Assembly (NCBI RefSeq): GCF_035645195.1
Contig: NZ_DASQNA010000045.1
Span: forward strand, 1 to 64,000
Direction: 5' to 3'
Source of the DNA: Paenibacillus sp.
GTDB taxonomy: Bacteria > Bacillota > Bacilli > Paenibacillales > YIM-B00363
Length of the DNA stretch: 64,000 nt
The translations under genes were made by a program, and so were the position numbers. Under the pieces are notes generated by a model that saw only the letters and a list, made by a program, of their open reading frames with translations, was not told the origin of the DNA and ran no database searches. Shown in pieces: positions 25,726 through 34,374 of this stretch (its first letter is position 1; the number at the start of each line of letters is the position of its first letter).

Positions 25726-26511
25726 ATGATCGGTCTTGCTTGCTCGACGGTGTCGTGCGACGGATTTATGGATAACCAATTCAAAGCTACGCTGCGCGCC
25801 CTTCCTCGGATCGGCTACAAATATGTGGAGTTCAACTGCTGGCATCCTTCAGACCTAACGCCGTCGAACATAACGAATTTACGCAGACGCTGCCGGGAGG
25901 CCGGCGTTCAGCCGATCGCGCTGTACGGCTCGTCGTTCGGCGCGAGCCATCCCTTCGACATCAGCAAGGATGTCTCCCACAAAATCCGGTTGATCGAAGC
26001 CGCTTTGGAGCTGGGCTGCAATCGTATCGTGGCGACGGGCGGCAGAAGGGGGCAATCCGGCGGCTTGGATACGATCATAACCGTCTTGGAGCAAGTCGCT
26101 CCTTTCGCGGAAACGAACGGGGTATTGATTTGCCTGGAAAACCATGCAAACAACAATTTGGAAAATATCGAGGATTATCGGAAAATCTTCGAGGCGATCG
26201 ATTCCCCGAACGTCGGGTTATGCGTAGACACCGGCCATTTCGATGCGGCGGACGTCGACTTGAACGAAGTGATGGAAGTCTTCCACAACAAAATCAACCA
26301 CATTCATGTGAAAGAAGCTTCCAAGATCGGCGTGGAGAAATTCGTTCGCTTCGGTCAAGGGGTTACGGATAACCGGCACGTGATCGAAACGATGATCGAT
26401 TACGGGTACAGCGGATATATCTCCGTAGAATTGGCCATCGAGGACAAATCGAACCTGATCGAGGATTTGACCGTCCCGTTTCAAATGTTCAACGGGTACG
26501 CCACCGTATAA
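25726..26511 (+). CDS. Sugar phosphate isomerase/epimerase-like TIM-barrel protein
   Basis: Xylose-isomerase-like TIM barrel (AP_endonuc_2 fold) of 261 residues. Expected metal ligands are visible: Glu in ICLENHANN, Asp and His in CVDTGHFDAA, His in INHIHVKE and Glu near the end in GYISVELAIE. These enzymes isomerise, epimerise or dehydrate sugars and sugar acids; which one cannot be told here. GGAAGGAGAGGAG precedes the ATG. It sits 21 bp after the cupin gene, in the same operon. Confidence 0.9.
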   Translation: MIGLACSTVSCDGFMDNQFKATLRALPRIGYKYVEFNCWHPSDLTPSNITNLRRRCREAGVQPIALYGSSFGASHPFDISKDVSHKIRLIEAALELGCNRIVATGGRRGQSGGLDTIITVLEQVAPFAETNGVLICLENHANNNLENIEDYRKIFEAIDSPNVGLCVDTGHFDAADVDLNEVMEVFHNKINHIHVKEASKIGVEKFVRFGQGVTDNRHVIETMIDYGYSGYISVELAIEDKSNLIEDLTVPFQMFNGYATV

Positions 26512-26566
26512 ACCGCGTTCAATCGCGTCACCCGATCGAGAATGATGGAAAGGGGCTTCGCAGCCT

Positions 26567-27808
26567 ATGAGCGAAAATAAAGTCGTCTTATTCATCGGCG
26601 CGTTCGACACCAAAGGCGAAGAATACGCTTACGTTAAAACGTTGGTCGAGCGGCGGGGACACCAGGTGATCACGATCAATATCGGCGTCATCGATCCGCC
26701 GCGGCACATCCAACCGGACTGGGATGCGGATCAGGTCGCCGAAGCGGCGGGCTCGACGATCGACGAGCTTCGCCGGCGCGGCGATCGCGGGCATGCGATG
26801 ACCGTTATGAGCCGCGGTGCGGCGAAGCTGGTGCGCAAGCTGTACGACGAAGGCGCGTTCCACGGCATCCTCGGGATGGGAGGGACCGGCGGAACGTCCG
26901 TGATCAGCGAGGCGATGCGGGGGTTGCCGATCGGGTTCCCGAAGCTGATCGTATCGACGGCGGCGAGCGGGGATACGCGAGCCATCGTCGGGACGAAGGA
27001 TATCGCGTTGATCCCTTCCGTCGTGGACGTGGCGGGGATCAACCGCATCAGCCGGCAAATTTACGCCGAAGCGGCCGGCGCGATTTGCGGCATGGTGGAG
27101 CGGGAAGCGGACAACGGAGCCGAAGACAAACCGATCGTCGCCATCACGATGTTCGGCAACACGACCGAATGCGTCGACCGCTGCCGAGAGCAGCTGACGG
27201 AAGCCGGGTACGAATGCTTGATCTTCCATTGTACGGGCGTGGGCGGGCGAACGATGGAGGATCTCGTGCTCGACGGCAAAATCGCGGCCGTGCTCGACAT
27301 CACGACGACCGAATGGGCCGACGAGCTGTGCGGCGGCGTCTTCAGCGCCGGGCCGAGCCGGCTGGAGGCACCTGGGATTGCGGGCATTCCGCACTTGATC
27401 GTGCCCGGCTGCATCGATATGGCGAACTTCGGAGGCAAGGAAACGGTTCCGGCCCAGTACCAAGACCGAAAGCTTGTCGTATGGAATCCCGCCGTAACGC
27501 TGATGCGCACCAACGTCGAGGAAAATCGGCGGATGGGCGAGATCTTCGCGGAGAAAGCCAACCGCGCCGCCGGTCCGGTCCGCGTCCTCCTTCCGCTGAA
27601 GGGCGTGTCGATTTTGGACAGCGAGGGGAACGATTTCTGGTGGCCCGAAGCGAACCAGGCGATGTTCGAGGCGTTGAAGGCTAATCTTCAAAGCCGGATC
27701 CCGGTCGAAGAAATGGATGTCAACATTAACGACCCGAGCTTCTCATCGCGCGCGGTGCAGCTCATGCTGGACATGATTCAAGAGTGGAAGAGTTCGCAAT
27801 CCGGTTGA
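26567..27808 (+). CDS. UPF0261 / Tm-1-like ATP-binding protein
   Basis: Cytoplasmic protein of about 413 residues in the UPF0261 family, related to the N-terminal part of the tomato resistance protein Tm-1. Visible features are the start VVLFIGAFDTKGEEYAYVKTLV, the glycine-rich GMGGTGGTSVIS (probable nucleotide-binding loop) and SRGAAKLVRKLY. Bacterial members are usually next to a PEP-hydrolase-family gene, as here. Biochemical function is not settled. AAAGGGGC lies before the ATG. Confidence 0.9.
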   Translation: MSENKVVLFIGAFDTKGEEYAYVKTLVERRGHQVITINIGVIDPPRHIQPDWDADQVAEAAGSTIDELRRRGDRGHAMTVMSRGAAKLVRKLYDEGAFHGILGMGGTGGTSVISEAMRGLPIGFPKLIVSTAASGDTRAIVGTKDIALIPSVVDVAGINRISRQIYAEAAGAICGMVEREADNGAEDKPIVAITMFGNTTECVDRCREQLTEAGYECLIFHCTGVGGRTMEDLVLDGKIAAVLDITTTEWADELCGGVFSAGPSRLEAPGIAGIPHLIVPGCIDMANFGGKETVPAQYQDRKLVVWNPAVTLMRTNVEENRRMGEIFAEKANRAAGPVRVLLPLKGVSILDSEGNDFWWPEANQAMFEALKANLQSRIPVEEMDVNINDPSFSSRAVQLMLDMIQEWKSSQSG

Positions 27809-27853
27809 ATATCGGTAGGGTGATATATTCAGTTAATGGAGGTTTAGGGACGA

Positions 27854-28681
27854 ATGACGTTGACCCGAGAGGACATCGTAACGAAGCTGAAAGCGAAGAT
27901 CGCGGCGGGAAAGCCGATCGTCGGCGCAGGGGCGGGAACGGGAATATCCGCGAAATGCGAAGAAGCCGGGGGCGCGGATCTGATCGTCATCTATAACTCG
28001 GGCCGGTTCCGTATGGCGGGCCGCGGCTCCCTGGCGGGGATCATGCCTTATGGAGACGCGAACGCGATCGTGATGGAGATGGCCGGAGAAGTGCTGACGA
28101 TCGTGGACCATACGCCGGTGCTTGCGGGCGTTTGCGGCACGGACCCGTTCCGCAATATGGATTACTTCCTGAAACAAGTGCGGGATATCGGATTCGCCGG
28201 GGTTCAGAACTTCCCGACGGTCGGGCTGTGCGACGGATTGTTTCGGCAAAATTTAGAGGAGACCGGCATGAGTTACAAGCTGGAAGTGGAGATGATCCGG
28301 AAGGCGCACGAGCTGGATCTGCTCACCTCGCCTTACGTGTTCAATCCCGAGGAAGCGGAAATGATGACGAAGGCCGGAGCCGACATCGTCGTGGCGCACA
28401 TGGGCTTGACGACCAAAGGCTCGATCGGCGCCCAAACGGCGATCGCGCTGGAGGATACGCCGGCCAAAGTGCAGGAAATCGCCGACGCAGCTAAGGCCAT
28501 TAATCCTGACGTCATCGTTCTGTGTCACGGCGGAGCGATTTCAGAGCCGGAGGATGTGGAGTTTGTTTTACGCAACACCCGTAACGTAGACGGTTTCTAC
28601 GGAGCTTCCAGTATGGAACGGCTTCCGACCGAAGCGGCGATTACGGAACAAATTCGAAGGTTTACAAGGATCACGCTGTAA
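27854..28681 (+). CDS. Phosphoenolpyruvate hydrolase family TIM-barrel protein
   Basis: About 275 residues, a TIM-barrel of the PEP_hydrolase (PF09370-type) family. It has [21 protein letters not shown] near the start, [10 protein letters not shown] in the middle and [19 protein letters not shown] near the end. Members are mostly found next to UPF0261 genes and are thought to handle enolpyruvate-like or C-C-bond substrates. TGGAGGTTTAGGG precedes the ATG. It is the last gene of the operon, with a terminator immediately after. Confidence 0.9.
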   Translation: MTLTREDIVTKLKAKIAAGKPIVGAGAGTGISAKCEEAGGADLIVIYNSGRFRMAGRGSLAGIMPYGDANAIVMEMAGEVLTIVDHTPVLAGVCGTDPFRNMDYFLKQVRDIGFAGVQNFPTVGLCDGLFRQNLEETGMSYKLEVEMIRKAHELDLLTSPYVFNPEEAEMMTKAGADIVVAHMGLTTKGSIGAQTAIALEDTPAKVQEIADAAKAINPDVIVLCHGGAISEPEDVEFVLRNTRNVDGFYGASSMERLPTEAAITEQIRRFTRITL

Positions 28682-28690
28682 TCCTCGATC

Positions 28691-28739
28691 ACGCAACAAC
28701 CTTATTCCGGGATTGGACTGGAATAAGGTTGTTTGCGTT
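28691..28739. terminator. Hairpin terminator between convergent genes
   Basis: A long stem (AACAACCTTATTCC pairing with GGAATAAGGTTGTT, extended by ACGC/GCGT) lies after the PEP-hydrolase gene. It probably also ends the convergent LysM-CAP transcript. Confidence 0.8.
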
Positions 28740-28757
28740 GAGCGTACATTTCGCTCG

Positions 28758-29375
28758 TTATGGTTTTATAAACATCTGGGTCCAGTAGTAGCCGTAGCTG
28801 CCGCCTTTCGCAAGACCGACGCCAATTACGGTTACGTTTTTGTTCAAAATATTTGCGCGGTGGCCCGGGCTGTTCATCCAAGAGCTTACGACGGCTTGCG
28901 CCGTTTGTTGCCCGGCGGCGATATTTTCTGCGGCCGTGCTGTACGAGATGCCGAAATTTTTGATCATCGTGAACGGCGAACCGTACGTCGGGGAGGTGTG
29001 CGAGAAATAACGCTTATCCCGCATATCGTTGGATTTGATTCGAGCCACTCTGGATAATTCCCAATTCGCGCGAAGCGCCGGCAATCCATGCTTGGCCCGT
29101 TCTTGGTTCGTTAATTGAATGACCTCGTGTTCGATGTGCTTCAGGGCATCCAAATTCGGAATCGTCAACTTGTCTCCGGGATAAATCCATCTCGGGTCCT
29201 TAATCTGAGGATTCGCTTCAATAATTTCCGACAAGCCGATTTCGTACCGCACCGCGATTTTCCACATGCTGTCTCCCGGCGCGACGGTGTAAATATCAGG
29301 CTTCGCAAGTGCGGGCTGCGCGAACAGAACGAATGCCGCCAGTATAGAAGCAACGCAAACGAGCTTACGTTTCAC
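28758..29375 (-). CDS. Secreted LysM and CAP/SCP domain protein (YkwD-like)
   Basis: Exported cell-wall-associated protein of about 205 residues. Signal peptide (MKRKLVCVASILAAFVLFA, cleavage after PALA), one LysM repeat (YTVAPGDSMWKIAVRYEIGL, binding peptidoglycan or chitin), then a CAP domain (about 85-205) with HTSPTYGSPFTMI and NIAAGQQTAQAVVSSWMNS. The GTG at 29375 is the start: AAGGGAGT precedes it, and the signal peptide begins there. Such proteins are common spore or vegetative-wall components; the activity is unknown. Confidence 0.92.
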   Translation of the reverse strand: MKRKLVCVASILAAFVLFAQPALAKPDIYTVAPGDSMWKIAVRYEIGLSEIIEANPQIKDPRWIYPGDKLTIPNLDALKHIEHEVIQLTNQERAKHGLPALRANWELSRVARIKSNDMRDKRYFSHTSPTYGSPFTMIKNFGISYSTAAENIAAGQQTAQAVVSSWMNSPGHRANILNKNVTVIGVGLAKGGSYGYYWTQMFIKP

Positions 29376-29496
29376 AGGAACAACTCCCTTTTTTAAGGGT
29401 AGTATGTTCACTATTATGCAAAAGATTACAGCGGCATTTTAGGCGCCGCAGCGGGACATCCTAGGCATGAATTATGCGCTAGGAGGGATTAGGGAA

Positions 29497-30384
29497 ATGA
29501 AGGTTCTTTCCGTGTTGGGGTGGATCTTAGTCCCCTATATCATGCTGCCGCTGAGGTGGAAGCGTCTTAGCCGAGGCCAGAGGGTTGCCGCGATCATCTG
29601 GATTATCATCCTGTTGTTCGGCGGGTGCTTCAACGGAGCCGCGACGACGCAGGAGCCGGGTGCTCAGCCGACGGAGGAACCGGCCGCGGAAGCTCCCGCC
29701 GCCGAATCGGAAGAGCCGGAACGGATTGCCGCTCAAATCGTGTCCGTCGTCGACGGCGACACCATGAAAGTTAAAATCCAAGGGCATCCGGAAGAGGAAA
29801 CGGTGCGCCTGCTTCTCGTAGATACGCCCGAAACGCAGAACGCGAACCAGCCGTTCGGGGCGGAAGCGACAAACTTCGCGAAGGCGGAACTGGAAGGGAA
29901 GGAAGTCCGGCTTGAGAAAGATGTTTCCGACCGCGACCGGTACGGTAGGCTGCTGCGGTACGTGTATGTCGGGGATCGCATGTTTAACGAGCTGCTGCTG
30001 GAGAAAGGTTTAGCGAGAGTGGCCGTGTATCCGCCCGACGTGAAGTACGTCGATGCGTTCAGAGCGATTCAAGACGAAGCCCGCCGCGCGGAATTGGGAA
30101 TATGGAGCATCGAAAATTACGCGACGGAAGAAGGGTTTAACGAGGAAGCCGCAGCCCCGAAACCACCGGCGGAGCCGCAGCCTGAGCCAGCCCCTCGGGA
30201 GCCGGCGACACCGGCACCAGCTCCGGCGCCGGCACCGGCCAAGAAGCCTGCGCCAAGCGAATCCAATGTCTTCTACAAAAACTGCACCGAAGTGAGAAAC
30301 GCGGGGAAGGCTCCGATTCGCAGGGGGGATCCGGGGTACAGCACAAAGCTGGACCGCGACGGCGACGGCATCGCGTGCGAATAA
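29497..30384 (+). CDS. Membrane-anchored or secreted thermonuclease with C-terminal excalibur domain
   Basis: About 295 residues. A hydrophobic N-terminal anchor (AAIIWIIILLFGGCFNG, possibly a lipoprotein Cys), then the staphylococcal-nuclease fold (about 75-210) with the catalytic motifs VVDGDTMKVK, LLLVDTPET, DRYGRLLRYVY and a Gly/Glu stretch, then a Pro/Ala linker, then an excalibur calcium-binding module (FYKNCTEVRNAGKAPIRRGD and LDRDGDGIACE). It degrades extracellular DNA or RNA. The ATG at 29497 is used because AGGAGGG lies upstream; an in-frame ATG at 29467 lacks one. Confidence 0.92.
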   Translation: MKVLSVLGWILVPYIMLPLRWKRLSRGQRVAAIIWIIILLFGGCFNGAATTQEPGAQPTEEPAAEAPAAESEEPERIAAQIVSVVDGDTMKVKIQGHPEEETVRLLLVDTPETQNANQPFGAEATNFAKAELEGKEVRLEKDVSDRDRYGRLLRYVYVGDRMFNELLLEKGLARVAVYPPDVKYVDAFRAIQDEARRAELGIWSIENYATEEGFNEEAAAPKPPAEPQPEPAPREPATPAPAPAPAPAKKPAPSESNVFYKNCTEVRNAGKAPIRRGDPGYSTKLDRDGDGIACE

Positions 30385-30393
30385 TAAAGCAGG

Positions 30394-30427
30394 AAAGACG
30401 GCACACCGAGTGCCGTCTTCCTTTTTT
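30394..30427. terminator. Intrinsic terminator between convergent genes
   Basis: AAGACGGCAC pairs with GTGCCGTCTT around a five-base loop and is followed by CCTTTTTTG. It follows the nuclease gene and faces the convergent small gene. Confidence 0.9.
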
Positions 30428-30430
30428 GCA

Positions 30431-30715
30431 TCAAAAAACCGGAATCATCATCGAAACCGCCACCGCGAGCCCGCCGACTGCCGCCAGCAAGAGGATCGCA
30501 GCCGTAGTACAGCCCTGTCTCTCCCGGAGATCTTCCGCATATTCCTTGGCGCAGTGCCGGCAGAGCGTATATCCTTTCGCCTTGGCTTCTTCTTCTTTGA
30601 TTTTGGTTGCCTGCACTTTCCCCTTTAAAATGCTGGATGTCGTCGGGCAGTCATCATCGAAGTAATGGTAGTACTTGCCCGATCGGGTGATGTACACTTC
30701 ATCTCCGCGATGCAT
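30431..30715 (-). CDS. Small Cys/His-motif membrane protein of unknown function
   Basis: About 94 residues. The first half has YYHYFDDDCPTTSSILKG and GYTLCRHCAKEYAEDLRER, a His/Cys arrangement like the small Ada-type metal-binding module often found attached to or near secreted nucleases. A single C-terminal membrane helix (TTAAILLLAAVGGLAVAVSMM) ends the protein. The gene is convergent with the nuclease gene. A link to nuclease function is inference from context. It could also be a stand-alone zinc-ribbon-like protein. Confidence 0.65.
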   Translation of the reverse strand: MHRGDEVYITRSGKYYHYFDDDCPTTSSILKGKVQATKIKEEEAKAKGYTLCRHCAKEYAEDLRERQGCTTAAILLLAAVGGLAVAVSMMIPVF

Positions 30716-30789
30716 TCGGGATATCCCCCCTCAGTCATACGGTTTCGTTTACTATCCCCCGAAAAGAAAGGTGGTACCCGGTTGTTCCG

Positions 30790-30798
30790 TGGTATAAT
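30790..30798 (+). promoter_or_regulatory. Extended -10 promoter element for the GH28-type gene
   Basis: TGGTATAAT fits TGnTATAAT and lies about 32 bp before the TTG start. Confidence 0.45.
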
Positions 30799-30829
30799 GA
30801 TCTAGTTTAACTGAGAGGAGGATTTTACG

Positions 30830-33484
30830 TTGTTTCAAGTAACCGAGGCTACAGGCTGCCCTTTTAACGAACAATTTCTGCTCAAGGAAGACCGGAAGTA
30901 CGATATTCGAGATTTCGGAGCCGGCCCGGATCAATCTCCGGTACAAAATACGAAGGCCATTAACCGTGCCATCCAGAAAGCGTCCGAAGGCGGCGGCACC
31001 GTTATTATCCCGAAAGGCGATTTCCGGGTGTATACCATCCGCCTCTTGAGCGGCGTGAATTTATATTTGAGCGAAGGCAGCGTTCTTCATGCTGCAAAAA
31101 CGGATATAAAGCACTCCTACGAACTCCAAATCGGGGAAGGCGGCAACTACGAAGAACCCGAAGTAAATCTTTACGTTGGATTGCAAGATCACGGACATAC
31201 ATATTTCTCCAACAGCTTGATTTACGGAGCAGATCTTCGCGATGTGATGATTTACGGACCCGGACTATTGGACGGCAGCTTTTTAAATGATGAGGGCGAA
31301 TTAGAGCATGTTTTAATGGGCGGCGACCCTCTCGAGCCGGTCCGGCGTAACGAACCGGGCCACCGGGGAGAATGGTTCGGGAACAAGGCCATTGCGCTCG
31401 TGCGATGCGAGAATGTAGCGCTTAGCGATTTCTCCATCGTTGCCGGCGGCCATTTTGCGATCATCACGACTTGCGTAACCAATCTGTACGTCAACAATAT
31501 TTTAGTCGATACGAACCGGGACGCCTTCGATATAGACTGCTGTCAGAATGTAACGGTTCGACATTCCACGTTTAACTCATTAACAGATGACGCCATCGTC
31601 ATGAAGGCTTCCTATGGCGGTGGGATGTTCATGCCGTTAAAGAATGTGTTGATCGAAGATTGCATTGTAAGCGGTTATGATATGGGATCCGTCTATTCCG
31701 GAGCTTATACGACGGACAAACTGATCGCCACGGACCGCTGCGGTCCGACCGCGCGCGTCAAGCTCGGCACGGAATCGACTTGCGGCTACGATTGCGTGAC
31801 CGTGCGCCGCGTCACTTTTAAACGTTCCAGAGGCTTCGCTCTTGAGGCTGTGGACGGGTCGGATTTAAGCAACATCATTTTTGAGGACTCGACGTTAGAG
31901 GATATCAGCAGCTCGCCGATTTTTATCAAAGTCGGGGATCGCGGACGTTTCCCGGTTACCGGAAATTCTACATCCGAAGAATTCGTTCCTGCTGAGGGTG
32001 CACCGGCCAATGTGCGCCTTGATAATACGAATTGGGTGCTTCCAGCCAAGGAACCGTACCAGCTTTATCCGGCCAAGCGTTATCTGCCGTCATATAACCG
32101 GACTCGCAAGGTGTCGGTCGACGGGCACTCGAATTTTCACATCGTGGATCCCGAGCAGCCTTGTCGAGTGAATCTTGCTAATGTTCATGAGGGGAACGGA
32201 AAATGTTATGCGATGAAATTCGATTCCTCCTCGATGACCTATGTACCCGATTATGAGCGGGAATTGAGCGAGAACGAACTGGCGCTTTACGCAAACGCAA
32301 ACGGAAGCGATCACATCGCTAAAGTTCATGATATTATCATCAGAAATATTACAGTGACGAATGTAGATCCCCGTTATCCCATTGAAATCATGGGGCTGGT
32401 CGGCAATCGCATTCGGAATGTCCTTATCGAAAATGTGAAAGTCGAATACCGCGGGGGTCTGAGCTTGGAGCACGCGGTGGAACAGCGTCAGCTGAACACG
32501 AACTGGGAGTATTCGCAAAACGGCAAGAAGCAGCGCAGCGTTCAATCGTTACCTTGGTTGGTCAACACGTTCTTCCTGAAAAACGAAGGGTTGTTGCCGC
32601 GCGTAGAATGGGATGCGGAAACCGGTACCTGGAAGGATGCGCCGTTTAACGTGCCTGAGCTCCCGGAAGTGTACCCGGAGCCTAGCAATTGGGGAATTCT
32701 TCCGGCTTATGGCCTGTACGCAAGACATGTTGAAAACCTGTATCTTCGGAATATCGAAATGCATTATATCGTTGAAGACACAAGGTATCCGATTGTTCTG
32801 GACGATGTCGTGCATGGCGAAGTGACCGGTATAGACGTTTCGCGTGCAGAACATGTGGAAGCGGTCGTCTGCGTTACGAATCGTTTCAAACGTCCTGCCG
32901 GGCTGGAATATGTACCGGATTATGAATACCATTCGACCGCTGTTGAAAGCGTTGAAATCGAAGGCGACCTGCCTGTGAAGCATATTGAGATCAACGCGCC
33001 GGCACCGGGAACGCCGAAGGATCGCTTGTATTCGTACGAAACCGCAGCGGTACCCGAAACCGGATACACCTATGCTCGTGCGACGGAGGAGTATCCTTTG
33101 CCGCAGACTGTATACCGGCCCTTCTTCAAACCGGTTCCGACACAGGTGGCCAAAGCCGGCGAAACGCTTACGTTCGATGTCGTGGCCAGACAGCCTGCAT
33201 TCGAAACGTCCACGCGTGAAACGGACGGCAAAATTTACAACGAATCCGTCGCCGTTAGGGATTTTACGGTGCAAGGCGTAGCGAGTCCAATGGCCTTGCA
33301 TGTGAGCGGCCTGCCGCTTGGGGCAAGCTTTGACGGTTCTTCGTTTATTCCTGGACAAGCCTGCACGTTTACTTGGAAGCCTACTGCTGATGAGGTGAGG
33401 GAAGAGCCGTATCGGGTGACCTTTGTCGCGGACGACGGAATCATTCCTGTACAGATGGAAGTAGAAATCAAAGTAGTCGAGTAA
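30830..33484 (+). CDS. GH28-like glycoside hydrolase (right-handed beta-helix, long form)
   Basis: About 884 residues. The N-terminal half is a beta-helix of the polygalacturonase (GH28) type: IRDFGAGPDQSPVQNTKAINRAI matches the conserved start with NTxAI, and TNRDAFDIDCCQNVTVRHS then NSLTDDAIVMKAS give the paired Asp residues of the family's active site. The C-terminal 350 residues add extra domains, ending with a beta-sandwich-like segment. No signal peptide is visible, so it may act on an imported oligosaccharide. It starts with TTG (AGGAGGAT upstream). A terminator follows directly and it has no operon partner. Confidence 0.85.
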   Translation: MFQVTEATGCPFNEQFLLKEDRKYDIRDFGAGPDQSPVQNTKAINRAIQKASEGGGTVIIPKGDFRVYTIRLLSGVNLYLSEGSVLHAAKTDIKHSYELQIGEGGNYEEPEVNLYVGLQDHGHTYFSNSLIYGADLRDVMIYGPGLLDGSFLNDEGELEHVLMGGDPLEPVRRNEPGHRGEWFGNKAIALVRCENVALSDFSIVAGGHFAIITTCVTNLYVNNILVDTNRDAFDIDCCQNVTVRHSTFNSLTDDAIVMKASYGGGMFMPLKNVLIEDCIVSGYDMGSVYSGAYTTDKLIATDRCGPTARVKLGTESTCGYDCVTVRRVTFKRSRGFALEAVDGSDLSNIIFEDSTLEDISSSPIFIKVGDRGRFPVTGNSTSEEFVPAEGAPANVRLDNTNWVLPAKEPYQLYPAKRYLPSYNRTRKVSVDGHSNFHIVDPEQPCRVNLANVHEGNGKCYAMKFDSSSMTYVPDYERELSENELALYANANGSDHIAKVHDIIIRNITVTNVDPRYPIEIMGLVGNRIRNVLIENVKVEYRGGLSLEHAVEQRQLNTNWEYSQNGKKQRSVQSLPWLVNTFFLKNEGLLPRVEWDAETGTWKDAPFNVPELPEVYPEPSNWGILPAYGLYARHVENLYLRNIEMHYIVEDTRYPIVLDDVVHGEVTGIDVSRAEHVEAVVCVTNRFKRPAGLEYVPDYEYHSTAVESVEIEGDLPVKHIEINAPAPGTPKDRLYSYETAAVPETGYTYARATEEYPLPQTVYRPFFKPVPTQVAKAGETLTFDVVARQPAFETSTRETDGKIYNESVAVRDFTVQGVASPMALHVSGLPLGASFDGSSFIPGQACTFTWKPTADEVREEPYRVTFVADDGIIPVQMEVEIKVVE

Positions 33485-33501
33485 TGAAACTCATCAAAAA
33501 T

Positions 33502-33538
33502 GACCCACAGCCATAAGCCGTGGGTCTGTATTTTTTTC
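33502..33538. terminator. Intrinsic terminator after the GH28-type gene
   Basis: GACCCAC pairs with GTGGGTC around an 11-base loop, followed by TGTATTTTTTTC. It also faces the convergent LysE-family gene. Confidence 0.88.
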
Positions 33539-33540
33539 GA

Positions 33541-34143
33541 TTAGAAAAGCTCTAGGATAAGGTAAACGCCCGTTCCCCAAATAAAAAGGGCGGAACATTT
33601 ATTCAATATATTCGTAACCGTTCCGCTATGCTCCAACCTCCTGATCATTGAGCCGGCGATCGCCAGCGCGATGAACCATAACCATGACACGGTGATAGTG
33701 GCCGCGGCGAAATAGATTTGTTGGGTCCCGGTATATTTTAGCGCGCTCGTTCCAATGACTCCGACCGTATCAAGGATCGCATGCGGATTTAGCAAAGAAA
33801 CGGACAATGCGAAAGCGATTTGTTGGCGAGTCGTCATCGCCTTTTTCGTTTCCAGCGCCGTCGGTTCGGCCCTCCAGATGGCGAATCCCATATAGATCAA
33901 AAATAAAATTCCGACAGCCATGACCCCTGTACGCAGCCATTCGATTTGAAACAGGATAGCTGACAGTCCCCAAATCGCGGAAACAATCAATAACGTATCG
34001 CATAAGGACGCAGTCAAAGCGGCAGGAAGCGCCCTGCGAAGTTTCGGCTGCGTAACGCCTTGAGAAAACACGAAAACATTTTGTACGCCTAACGGCAAAA
34101 TGAGTCCGAACGCCAACACGATGCCATGCACGATTGCCCCCAA
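33541..34143 (-). CDS. LysE/ArgO-family amino acid exporter
   Basis: Inner-membrane exporter of about 200 residues with six hydrophobic segments. The start GAIVHGIVLAFGLILPLGVQ and NVFVFSQG match the LysE/ArgO signature. Transport of basic amino acids such as lysine or arginine is likely by family. The exact start is uncertain: TTG at 34143 gives the usual length but its GAGAGG is 12 bp away, and no ATG fits. The gene is convergent with the GH28-type gene; the LarA operon is divergent. Confidence 0.82.
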   Translation of the reverse strand: MGAIVHGIVLAFGLILPLGVQNVFVFSQGVTQPKLRRALPAALTASLCDTLLIVSAIWGLSAILFQIEWLRTGVMAVGILFLIYMGFAIWRAEPTALETKKAMTTRQQIAFALSVSLLNPHAILDTVGVIGTSALKYTGTQQIYFAAATITVSWLWFIALAIAGSMIRRLEHSGTVTNILNKCSALFIWGTGVYLILELF

Positions 34144-34325
34144 TGCACAACCAATCCTCTCAAACTTACATCTGCAGTATCTTTTAGGAAAACATAGGGG
34201 GCTTTCCTTGTCAAGAGGACTTAGAGTAGAATCATCGACGTCGCGGCGAATGAGCTGAGGCGTTCTATTCCTTATCCGCAAAAAGTAATATTACAAAAAG
34301 TTTGTGGCTGCGACTTTTGGTTCTC

Positions 34326-34347
34326 ATGTACTGTTGAAACAATACAT
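34326..34347. promoter_or_regulatory. 22-bp inverted repeat upstream of the LarA operon
   Basis: ATGTACTGTT and AACAATACAT are inverted with a GA spacer; nine of ten positions match. It lies 28 bp before the ATG and is a likely operator. Which regulator uses it is not known. The rest of the spacer (34144-34325) shows no clear motif. Confidence 0.55.
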
Positions 34348-34374
34348 ACTCTTAGCGTCGAAGGAGCGGGTGCA

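Noticed and set aside
34144-34325. Possible lysine riboswitch before the LysE-family gene
   Set aside because: No conserved lysine riboswitch sequence or matching stems could be identified in the short leader; only a stray TTGACA without a good -10 box was seen.
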